From Aphelidium insulamus (lineage: Eukaryota > Aphelidiomycota > Aphelidea > Aphelidiaceae), in contig JAZDSV010000001.1 of the NCBI GenBank assembly GCA_036784855.1, positions 667,501 through 731,500 of the forward strand: 64,000 bases of DNA, in the 5' to 3' direction. The stretch's first letter is position 1, and each line of letters opens with the position of its first letter. The notes below the pieces were generated by a model. It saw only the letters and a program-made list of their open reading frames with translations, did no database searches and was not told the origin of the DNA. Position numbers and translations under genes: made by a program. Shown one piece after another: positions 25,767 through 35,864 of the stretch.

Positions 25767-28700
25767 ATGTTCAACCAGTTCAAGCAGGCGGCCAAAGACG
25801 CGCTTGAACGGCAGCAACAGCAGCTGTTGGAGTCGCTGGCGGCCAAGACTGCGCCCACACCGACTGGAGGCGGTGCTGCATCTGGTGGCGGCGCTGCCGG
25901 GGATTTGCTGGTGGACCTGGGCGATGGCAAGCCCGGCCAGAACTCGGCCAAGACTGCAAATGGCGGAGTAGGCATTGCCAACGATGTTGCCCCGCCCTGC
26001 TGCACTGCAGACTCACTTCTGTAGTCTGCGGTGGACCTGTCGGAGCTGGTCGGTAGCGGTGGTGGTGGTGGTTCCCGCGACATCAAGCGCAGTGCGCCAT
26101 CGGACGTGGGCGTCGGTGGTCCCGTTGCACGTGCGTGTACAAATATGGTGTTCTCTCCCATTGCTGCAACTGACTGCCGTCAGAGGACAATGTGCAGGCG
26201 CTGAAGGCGCTGCAAAAGGAGCGGGCGCAACTGGAGCGCGTCATTCAGGACATCACACCGCTGGACGGCCTGTCGGACGTTGACTCGTTTGAAGTGTTCC
26301 TCAAGGGCTTGGTGGCGCAGAAGAATGCTTCCACAGATGAGATTAAGCGTCTTAGCGGCGCGCTTCAAGGTATGGTGTCATTATATGCGTGTTAGTGGTT
26401 ACATGCACTTTTAACTTGTTAATTGGCGGCAGCATCGCTGGCAGACTCCAAGCACGTGCACGACCAGCTTAAACAGCTGAAAGAGGAGCAGCAGCTGGAA
26501 GCATCTGCCAAGACGGAAATGTTTGTCTCGCTGCAGAAGCAGTTGGAGCAGCGGGAAGATGAGATCAATCGGCTCAAGCAGGCCAGCCGTGAGGTTAGTA
26601 TGTGTAGATGTCTGTCTCTATGTCTCTTGTGTCTCGATAGGGAATGCATATTAACCCACACAATTCACACAAGCTCCGCATAGCAGACTGCCACAACCAC
26701 TGCTGCTATCACCACGACTACAGGTGGAAATCAGCAGCAAGAATTGGAGTTGAAAGTGGCCGAACTGGGAAGCACGGTACAAAAGTACAGCGAGCGGTTG
26801 CGGCAGATGATGGACAAGGCAAAGGTTTTGCAGGCGGAGAATCAAAAATTGAAGGCAGCGCGCGGGGATTCATCATCTCAGCTTCTGAGCGGTGTTGCGG
26901 CATCCAATGCGGCGGATGGTAGCGTGGCGCTCGCCGCTGCCCAGGCCGAGCTGTCGAGTGCTTTGAAGGCGATCGATGAGTTGAAGCGAGAAAGATCGGT
27001 TGAAAGCGACAGTAGCCAAGAACAAGTCAAACAGTTGAAGGCTGCGCTTGAAGCTGCCCAGGCCGAGCTGTCGAGTGCTTTGAAGACGATCGATGAGTTG
27101 AAGCGAGAAAGATCGGTTGAAAGCGACAGTAGCCAAGAACAAGTCAAACAGTTAAAGGCCGCGCTCGCCGCTGCCCAGGCCGAGCTGTCGAGTGCTTTGA
27201 AGACGATCGATGAGTTGAAGCGAAAAAGATCGGTTGAAAGCGACAGTAGCCAAGAACAAGTTAAACAGTTGAAGGCCGCGCTTGAAGCCGCCAGGCAGTC
27301 AAGTGCATCCGACATTCAGCAACTTCAATTCCAGCTGGACGACGCTCTCAAAGCAAAGCAACTGCTGGTCAATGGGCATCAAGGTGCGGAAAGGAAGCTC
27401 CAGGACGAAATTAATGCAGCGAGGGCTGAAGCTGAAATTAGAGCCGGCAAACTTGAGGCCGAAAATGAAGTGCTCTCGAGAACACTGAAAGATCATCGAT
27501 CACAACTGGAGCAAACAGACTCGCTGCTGCAAGCGGAAACTGCACGAGTCACCAAGCTAACGTCTGATTTAGATGCGGTCAATGTTAAACTCGCAGCTCT
27601 CAATGCCGAATTAGAGTCGTCAAAGGAGAAAGTTCGAAATGCGCAACAATGTGTCCACGACGATACCAGCGCTGAATTGGCTACTCTTAGAGCAGAGCGC
27701 GGAGCACTGGCGGCTAAACTGGAGCAGTGTGTCGCGCGCCTAACCTCTAGTGAAGCTGCTGAAAGCGACGCCAAGTCGCAGTTGACATCGTTACAAGCTG
27801 AATTCGAGCAAGCGAAGGATAAATCTTCACGTCTCGATGTTGCTGCCGAGGTAGAGTCGGAATTGAGGAGTACAATCTCGCGAATGCAGGTGGATGTCGA
27901 ACAAGCAAAAGAATCGGCAATAGTTGGATCACAGAAACTGGCCGCTTTGCAACAGCAGCACGATGTTGTTGTCGATGAGCTTCGCGGTGCCAGGGAAGCT
28001 ATTGAAGCCGCTGAGCAGCAACGAACCGATTTGGAAGCCAAGCTCGCAGGCTACGACAGGGAGCTTGAAAATGCCACGGCTCACCTGACGGCTGCTGAAG
28101 ACAAGGCAGGCCGCGATCTTGCAGCCCTACGCGAACAGCTTTTTGCCTCGGAAGCTTCATTCGATCAGCAGAGAAAAGTATTGGAGGACAAGCTAGCTGC
28201 TGAGACGGAGAGCGAAGCACGTCTTGCGGCACAGGTTGACATGCTCATACGCGAGATTGAAGGCGTGCAACACTCAAACACAGCTGCGCTTTCTGATTTG
28301 CGCGCGGAGCTGACGGACCAGCTGTCTGCAAAGGAACGGGAGCTGGACGAGTGGCGACAAAAGGTGGCAGCTCTGGAGACAACGAGCGATCACTCCGACA
28401 AGTTGGCGGAGCTGGAACAGACATACCGCTCACAGCTAGAGGCCGCGCAATCCAACGAGCAAGCACTATTGGCCAAGATTAAATCTGCCGAGGCACTTGC
28501 CGAGGAGAATACTCGCGACATGTCGCAACAACTTGATACCATAAAGCAAGACATGGAGCGCGAGCGTGCACAAGCAGTGGAATTGAGAAACGCCGTCATT
28601 GCTGCGGAGCAGAATCTTTCCGCGACACAAGAGTTGCTTAGTGAGTCGCAATCCAAGGTGAACTCATTGGAGCAGTCGTTAGTCGATCAGAGTGCAGCGC

Positions 28701-30397
28701 TAGATAGCCGGACAGTGGAATTGACACAACTGCGGCAAACAATTGCAGACTTGGAGTCTGAGCTGGCAGCGCGGACAAAGGAACGAACTGATCTCCAGTC
28801 ACAGCTGAGTAGCGGCGCCCAGTCATTGGAGGCTGAAAAGGCTCGACTAGCTGCAGAATTATTCGCGGCAACTCAAAAATCGGACGAGCTTCAAAGTGAG
28901 TTCTCGAAAGCCGAAGCCAAGCTTGCTGAAGCCTTGGACCAGAAACAAGTCGCGGTGGTCGAGATGACGGAGCTCCGACACACCATAGATACGCTGCAGA
29001 CGGCCGCGCGGGAGAAACAGGACGAGAATGCACGCCTTGCACAGTCTGCTTCTGACGACAAGGCGCGCCTAGACAAAATGGCCAACCTCATCCGGTCAAT
29101 GAAGACGCAGATTGTGAAGCTGCAACACGATTGTAGCAACTCGATGTCGGCCCTTGAGTCCGCCAACGCCGACAACACAGCTATCAAAGAAAAGCTGACT
29201 GCTGCTACAGCTGAGACGGAACAGGTGAAGAAGTTATTGTCGGAGCAAGAGGCAAAGTTAGCAACCGCGCTGGAGCAGCAACGTTTATCCGCCAAGGAAC
29301 TGAGCGATCGAGTTGAGCAACTAAGCGCAATGGTGCAGCGGCTCGAGAATGACAAGACTGCACTGGTCAAGGACCTTGATGCAAAACAGGCAGAATTTGT
29401 TTCGTTACAGCAATCATCTCAGGAGCACTCAGCAGCGGTTGCCGAACGAGAATCGATTATAGCGGACTACACCAATCGGATTCAGCTGCTTGAATCCGAG
29501 CTGGAGACGTCCAAACGACTGTTTGAGCAGCGCACGGAAGAAAATGCACAGCTGAACGTCAGACTGGGCGATATGGAGTCATCTCTGGCCAGCGCAGTAG
29601 ATTCGGCCAAGCGGGAAGTGGATGAGTTGGCCTCACGGTGGGAAGCGGGTCGTGTAGATGCAGAGCAGCGGTTGAAGGCAATTGACGAGTTGCGAGGCGA
29701 ACTGGACACGGCGCGTGGCAGCAATTCTACGTATGAAAAGGAGCTTCAGGAGCTGCGCGGTGTGATGGCTAGTATGAAGGACGCCGAGACTGAGCATCAA
29801 GCTGTCTGTACAGCAAAGGAAGAACTGGCTGCCCGAGTGGTTGAACTGGAGAAATCACTCGACGAGTTGCGGGCAAGTTATGTGTTGTTGGTGAGTAAAA
29901 TAATCATAATAATAATATAGGCGAGCCACGAGCAAACCTCTCGGCAAGCCGAAAATAGTTATGCAGCGATGCAGGAGGAGTTGAAACAGCATCAACTCGC
30001 AATTGAAGAGTATCAAGTCAGGGAAAAGAATTTCAAGACGCTCAACACGGTACGTCGTCAGTTTACATCCATCCATGTATATAATGTGTAAACTGTTGCA
30101 CAGACGCTGCAAGACGAGATCCGGAAAATTCAGCGTGACAAGGCGTCGGAGGGGAACAGGGACGAGTTCAATGCAACCAATTTCGAGTATATGCGCAACG
30201 TCGTTTACCGCTTTATAACGGACGAGAAGAAGCGGCCGCACTTGATATCTGTACTTGAAGCGATATTTAAATTCACGCCCGACGAGCACAAGAAAATATC
30301 GGCTGTGTTTCCACAGAATGCTCAAGCCGCGCAGAGTGGCGGTTCCCTACCATGGCGCCCCTCTCCCCTCGGATGGCACACGCAGCAAAAAGAATAG
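25767..30397 (+). CDS. Golgin with C-terminal GRIP domain
   Basis: Long coiled-coil tether of about 1,350 residues for the trans-Golgi. MFNQFKQAAKDALERQQ starts it, a Gly/Ala/Thr linker follows, then ~1,100 residues of heptad-rich coiled coil dense in Gln, Glu, Leu and Ala. The GRIP-like end is NFEYMRNVVYRFITDEKKR followed by LISVLEAIFKFTPDE. GRIP domains bind ARL1-GTP at the trans-Golgi network. Three 39-residue near-identical repeats (QAELSSALKTIDELKRERSV type) lie at 26936-27286. One exon of over 3 kb (about 26730-29890) holds most of the coil; introns include 25968-26024, one near 26100-26190, one near 26372-26432, a ~130-bp intron to about 26729, and two near the 3' end. An in-frame ATG at 25629 lies inside the divergent gene and is rejected as the start. 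Confidence 0.88.
26936..27286 (+). repeat. 117-bp coding tandem repeat in golgin
   Basis: Three copies of 117 bp (39 codons) beginning at 26936, 27053 and 27170, almost identical in DNA including synonymous sites, so recently duplicated. Each encodes about 5.6 heptads of coiled coil. Confidence 0.95.
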
Positions 30398-30539
30398 AAT
30401 ATTAGGAAATATGTCACCGTGCATAGTCTGCACTGCAGATATGTCCCATTAACAAGAGTGAAGACACAGAGGTCAAGTGAAGTAGCGTTTTTACCGTATC
30501 GTGATAGCTTAATCGCTCCAGTGCAGAACCACTGGAGCA

Positions 30540-31725
30540 ATGACGGACAAGCTGCCGCCGCAGATGATGCGCTTCTTTGCGCCTGGGCCGCCTCTGCCGT
30601 TCTTGCCGCCGGTGGACGTGCAGCCAGAACTGCGTCGCAATGCAGTCGTCACTCCCATGGGTACGTGTGCCGGGGCATGTCCATACGCCGCGCGTCCCTA
30701 ATGCCGCCCGCGTCGCAGCCCCGTTTGTCGCCGAGATGCGCACCGAGCCGGACCCCGACTACGTGCCCACCAAGACATTCGAGCTGCTGCGAGTGGAGAG
30801 GGCAAGTGTGCACTCACTACTCTGTATCACTACTGCTAGTAGCTGGCTAGCTGACTAGTAATGCGGCGTGCAGGTGGAGCAGAAGAAGGCGCGTGCGCTG
30901 GCCGAACGCGAGCGTCAGGAACGCGAGTACGCCGGCTCTTTAAAGAGCTCGACATCTCTCACGGACGACGCCTTCAAGACGGTGTTCATTGCGCGTCTGG
31001 TACGTAATATGCATTGTGCATATAGCGAGCCACATACTCAACCTGTGTTATGAAAGGCCAAAGCCGTCGACGAGGACAAGTTGCGCGCGACATTCGAGAC
31101 ATACGGACCGCTGAAGCAGGTGAAGATGGTCCACAACCCGGCCACCAACAACCGCCGGCCTTACGCGTTCATCGAGTACCACAGTGAGCACGACGTTAAA
31201 GGTGTGTCCATGCTTGGCTCTACTCAAACCATATCTATCTCATGTAAGTACTTGCATTTGCGTTTGTGATGATGTGCAGGTGCGGTGCGTAGCGCAGACG
31301 GTATGAAGCTGGAGGGCGTGCGCATGGTGGTGGACGTGGAGCGCGGTCGAACTGTGACCGGGTGGCTGCCCCGTCGTCTCGGCGGTGGCATTGGCCCGGG
31401 AAAGAATGCCATCAAGACGCCGCCAACCTCTGCGCCGCCGTCTGAAATTTATCGCCGTGAGCCGTCACGGTACGGGCCGCCTCCGCCGCGGGGTGGCGAT
31501 CCTCGACGTGGCGGCGGGTACGATGGACCGCGTGACAGAGACAGAGGCGGCTACGACCGTTATGATCGTCCTCCGCCGCGTCGCTCCGACAACGGACCGT
31601 CATATCACGGCGAACCGCCGCGGAAACGTAGCCGCGACCGTTATCGTTCACGAAGTCGGAGCCCAAAGAGACGGGATGACCGGGACGGCGGATACCGAGG
31701 CAGCAGCAGCAGCTATCGTCGATAA
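30540..31725 (+). CDS. SNRNP70: U1 snRNP 70 kDa protein
   Basis: Core U1 snRNP protein that binds stem-loop I of U1 snRNA and takes part in 5' splice-site recognition. The N-terminus [18 protein letters not shown] is the family's U1-binding leader (LLALFAPRPP-like). The RRM has KTVFIARL as RNP2 and RRPYAFIEY as RNP1. It is followed by [20 protein letters not shown], diagnostic for U1-70K. The tail is rich in RGG, RDR and RS. Introns: 30661-30718; 30802-30873 with a GC donor (GCAAGT); one from about 31001 to 31056; one from about 31202 to 31280. It follows the golgin gene in tandem (142 bp). Confidence 0.95.
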
Positions 31726-31802
31726 GTGCACTATAGCCCCCCGCCACATCTGGACAGGCAATACATCCGTACATAGCTTCCAAAATACAAATATTCACAC
31801 TA

Positions 31803-32042
31803 TTACTGGCCGTCTGGCTGTGGAACATTTGGAGCGGCAGATGTGCCGTCGACTTGTTTTGCTACTTCGAGAGTTTCGGCTGCCCGGGTGCCTGCCCACT
31901 GCCGCCACGGATCCTCAAAGAATGAGGGGCGAATGTACTCGGCCACCGGTACAGGCGCTCCTGAGCGGCCATGAGAGCCGTCGCGGAATGGAGCAAACGG
32001 GCGTGTCGGGCGCCTTCTTCCTCGATTGCCGCCACGCTGCAT
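31803..32042 (-). CDS. Small Arg/Pro-rich protein with TTDN1-like motif
   Basis: Single-exon 79-residue protein. The N-terminus is Arg/Gly-rich (MQRGGNRGRRRPTRPFAPFR). The core AEYIRPSFFEDPWRQW resembles the C-terminal Y-x-x-P-S-x-x-x-D-P-W motif of the MPLKIP/TTDN1 family, which is linked to trichothiodystrophy and to intron debranching by DBR1. That assignment rests on one short motif and is tentative. It is convergent with U1-70K (77 bp). Confidence 0.5.
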   Translation of the reverse strand: MQRGGNRGRRRPTRPFAPFRDGSHGRSGAPVPVAEYIRPSFFEDPWRQWAGTRAAETLEVAKQVDGTSAAPNVPQPDGQ

Positions 32043-32195
32043 TTTATCAGGCCTGGATGTGGACTGGGATGAGATTTTGTGCCCAGGAATATATTTTTTC
32101 AGGTCTCAAATGCCTGAACTACTACTTCCCCAGACGTTTCTCCCGTGAGTCTTATCTTTTTTTTTGTTTTTAGAAAAATATGTAGATTCCGCACA

Positions 32196-33387
32196 TTATA
32201 TTTCCCGAAGCGTTCGCCTAATGGCCTCATAGTTGGGGAAAAATATGCCGCACACGCACATCCACCACACGGACCGGGGCACTGCTCCCGCAAACAGACC
32301 TCGAAGTCCCGCCGATTGCCATGTATCGTGCGCCACTGCTGTATAGCTACTTGTTTGCTGCAGACTGCTCAGTGGCGCCGTCATTATGCGCGTCTTCACC
32401 ACGTCCAGCGGTGTAGTCACGAAACCCGCCACACCGCCGCATGCCGCCCCGTATACCATGGCCGCAGTGACTGTCGCCGTGGATGGACTGGTGGCGGTGG
32501 ACGCCATAAAGTCGGGCGAAAAGTAGTGCCGATGTGGGCCGTACAGTTTCACGCTCTCGTACGAGCTGAACAGTATGGCCATGAAGGGGCAGTCGCGCGC
32601 CGTGGTCGACCAGAACCCGCGAAAGAACCCTTTTAATCCCTCGGCGCGCCATATGAGACGCACAACATCTCCGGTGCCCGCGGGAGCGGAATTCCGCGTG
32701 CCGTAGTGACCTGTCTGGAGACGGGCGGTGATGACCTCGCGGGGCACCTTGAACGCGGACGACGCAAAGTCCCCCAGCACCGCCGCCACGGTAACTGACA
32801 GTATTGGAGATGCTGCACCGACATCAGACCTCAGCAGTAACCCCTTTGTGAGCTCGTACGTGGCCAGGCGCGCTCCTCCCTGCGGCACTACGGACAGGTT
32901 GAGTGACCAGAGATTGTTCACCAGTAATGAGGTACCCGCGCCCAGAATGCTTGACCCGAATCCTTGGCCCAGCTGTCGAAGGAGCGGTCGGCCACCCACG
33001 ATTCCAGTTCGCCCAGATGTGGACGGCGTGGACTGTATGAGCGTTTTCAGCGTATCGAGCGGATGCATGACGGCAAACGCGGTGGCCAGCGCAACACCGC
33101 CAGCAATAAAGTTGTCTGCGTGGTGCCATATTAGACAGACAGATACTAGACGGATGAATGGTAGCGACTGCACGCTACATACTTTTATAGTCATCGGCCA
33201 GCTGAGACAGGCTGAGCGGCGTGGCCATGTGTGTCGGGGCGATTCTGAGAGTATCCACGACACCGACAACTTGTCCGGCATCGTCATGCCTAGCGTGCTG
33301 GTCATTTGAATGAACCTGGGCATATGCTGTGTGCAGCGTTTCGGTGTCGCCTGCATTGACAGAGTCAACGACACCCGCAGCGTTCAT
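32196..33387 (-). CDS. Mitochondrial carrier family protein
   Basis: Inner-membrane transporter of the SLC25 family. Three repeats carry the signature: AVMHPLDTLKTLIQ, AFKVPREVITARLQTG (Pro kept, Asp replaced by Glu after Arg) and VTTPLDVVKTRIM. Six amphipathic membrane helices fit. Substrate is not evident; spacing and the PREV second motif recall the S-adenosylmethionine carrier group, but this is weak. The intron is 33116-33182. The start is either 33387 or the internal ATG at 33228 (MATPLSLSQLADDYK), which leads straight into the first helix and may be the true one. Confidence 0.85.
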
Positions 33388-33540
33388 TTCGCGTGCCGGC
33401 TGTGTGTCACAATGTTTACAGCGGCGATCATCGGATGTGTTTATCTATCCATGTGTTGCATGTGTTGCATGTGTTCCATGGATAAGCCGATAAACATTAT
33501 ATATATATATATATATACATATATATTCCTGTAGACTGTA

Positions 33541-34891
33541 TCAAGTGTTTGGCGCGACTGCCGCAGTGTCCCATACGGTGAATAGCTTATCGTAGAATGA
33601 ACAGCTGGCTATAGTGTGATCGTCCACGTAATCCACGCCATATGCTAGGGAACCGTGGCTCCTATTAACATCCACGCATACCAGTGCATCAGCACCCTCG
33701 CCACTCCACTGCAACACATGAAAACCATCGTGCATGCAAGCAGCCAGCAACCGCTCCGCATTTCGGTGATGCCATTTTAGCCGCCAGATTCCGCCGCCGT
33801 CAGAGCGATAATCTGATAGCGGCCGCATCAATTGCCGCTTGTCCCAGATATATACGTGTTCATCGTAGCTTCCAGTGGCCAATATATGTGGCCGCAGCGG
33901 ATGGCATTGCATTGCCGTCACGCCCATTGAGTGGCTGCCATGATGTATGATAAACATTAGAAAAGTTGCATTTAACGCACAAAAGCATATACATGTGCGT
34001 TGAAAGACATCGATGTGTGAAATATATAGCAAGTAATATTTACACAGACTGATACAGGACATCCACACAATACATGTGTGCACACAGACCGCTTGCTAGT
34101 GTGAGAACAGCGCGACTGACGGGTGTCCCATTGCCGCCACGTGCAGTCATCGCCGCCAGAGTAGACAGTGTCCCGCTGCCAGTAGTCATAGGCACACACC
34201 CAGGCTTCGAACGTGTGGGCAGCCCACGTGCACTCGGCTGTCAGTGCGCCGTGTGTGTCAGCACGGAGCACACACACGCGTCCATCACTCAGCGACACCA
34301 CAATGCGATCAGTGTCATCCGGGCCGCGCTCATTCTGCGGCATCTGTAGCAGCCCTGTGGCTACATGCGCGTGCCTGTTCCAGTCAAGCGCGAGACAAAT
34401 TGGCGGTGCCCCGTGGACTCGGTCAGTCCCGGCTATGCTGCACGCGGCAACTTTATGCAGTGACCCCGGCGTGGCTGTGTCATGGTGCCACAGATCGACT
34501 GTGCCGGCTGCCGTGGCAGTGGCCAGCACGGCGTCCGTACTTGCCGATGCTGTTGCTGCTTGTCGCCACTTCATGTCCAGGATGCCGTCACAATCTTTAT
34601 AGCCGGCACGTCTACATACTCGGCGGCCATGAGCATACGTACGTGTGGTATATACCAGCTGGTGTGTACTTGCTCAATTAGCGGTGCGTCAACATCACCA
34701 TCAGCGGCACCGGCATCGCGGCGGTACATGATTACACGTCCAACGCGCCGCTGTGGCTCGCCACCACCACCACCAACCAACTCGTAGGTGCCGCACGCAA
34801 TACTGCGACGACAATCGCCATGTAGCGCGACGGGACACGACTCCACGCTGTCTGCGCAATAATAAGTGTCGGCGCGCGCAAGGTGCCGCAT
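33541..34891 (-). CDS. DPH7: Diphthine methyl ester hydrolase, WD40 (DPH7)
   Basis: WD-repeat enzyme that removes the methyl group from diphthine methyl ester on elongation factor 2 before final amidation to diphthamide. Matches run along the length: YYCADSVESCP and ACGTYELV at the start, ILDMKWRQA, AHTFEAWVCAYDYWQ, VYSGGDDCTWRQWDTR, HILATGSYDEHVYIWDKR, AACMHDGFHVLQ and CSFYDKLFTVWD. Introns include 33935-34089 and one near 34588-34648. Divergent from PBDC1 with 47 bp between start codons. Confidence 0.92.
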
Positions 34892-34938
34892 TGATATTCA
34901 TATATCACTCTCCGCAAATCCGGCAAAAATCTCCCGCA

Positions 34939-35473
34939 ATGACGCTCAGCGACGTGTTCGACCCGGAGACGGCCGGCAACAACCCCGATATCGAGAAACA
35001 GTGGGCAGTGCGCGCACTGGACCACGCGGAAGCCCACTTTCGGCTCATATCATCCATACCGGGGTCCTCACTGCGCCTCACGCCGTACGCTGCATTCCTC
35101 GCAGTGTATGTATATATAATTGGTGCCGCAGGTTGGATGATGAGTTGTACACGGCATTTCGCGCCTCATTTCCCAACTTTGACGTGCGCGTGGTGGACGT
35201 GGACGGGCAAATGAAGTGCGCAGAGGCGAAAGCGGCGTGGCGTGCCTGGATCGCGCCGTTCGAGAAGCGCGTGCAAGACTTTAACTTTGGCACGCTGCTG
35301 CGTATCCGGTGCGATGACGACTACACGGAAGAGAACAGCGTGTTTGGTAGGTGATACATATAGTGTGTGCAAGTGTGGCTAACATGGCATCAGTGACTCG
35401 TGTGCAATTTCTCGCCGTGGAGATTGCCCGGAATCGTGAAGGTTACAATGACGCGCTGGTGAAGAAGGCTTAG
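34939..35473 (+). CDS. PBDC1: PBDC1 family protein
   Basis: Small conserved eukaryotic protein, about 145 residues, related to yeast Ysc1-like polysaccharide-biosynthesis-domain proteins; biochemical role not established. The conserved core is present: NNPDIEKQWAVRALDHAE, LDDELYTAFRASFPNFDV, DFNFGTLLRIRCDDDYTEEN and VTRVQFLAVEIARNREGYND. Introns are about 35089-35131 and 35347-35392. Confidence 0.92.
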
Positions 35474-35514
35474 CTGGTCGTGTTGATTTTACTTTAATAC
35501 ATAATCATAGCACA

Positions 35515-35717
35515 TTGCATAGCACATGACATGGCATGACATATATATATACATACACAACGCATCGATAGATACTTGCATAGCACATGACATGGCATGA
35601 CATATATATATATACACAACGCATCGATAGATACTTGCATAGCACATGACATGACATGACATATATATATACATACACAACGCATCGATAGATACTTGCA
35701 TATATGCAAGTATCTAT
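35515..35717. repeat. 60-bp minisatellite ending in a 30-bp palindrome
   Basis: Three copies of a 60-bp unit (TAGCACATGACATGGCATGA ... GCATCGATAGATACTTGCA) with exact 60-bp spacing. At 35688-35717 the last unit runs into a perfect 30-bp palindrome built around GATACTTGCATATATGCAAG. Together with the following (TA)n run, this fills the 390-bp spacer after PBDC1. No gene seen. Confidence 0.95.
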
Positions 35718-35864
35718 ATAGCACATATATATATATATATATGTGTATATATAGCTATATAGCACATAACATATGTACACGTATTGGCCTATTTATAGCA
35801 ACCACCCGTTCGCGTTACACGCGGAGCGACCGGATCAACGAGACACTGAATTAAACAGGCGATC

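Noticed and set aside
26878-27315. Minus-strand frame of 145 residues in the golgin repeats
   Set aside because: Antisense shadow of a period divisible by three.
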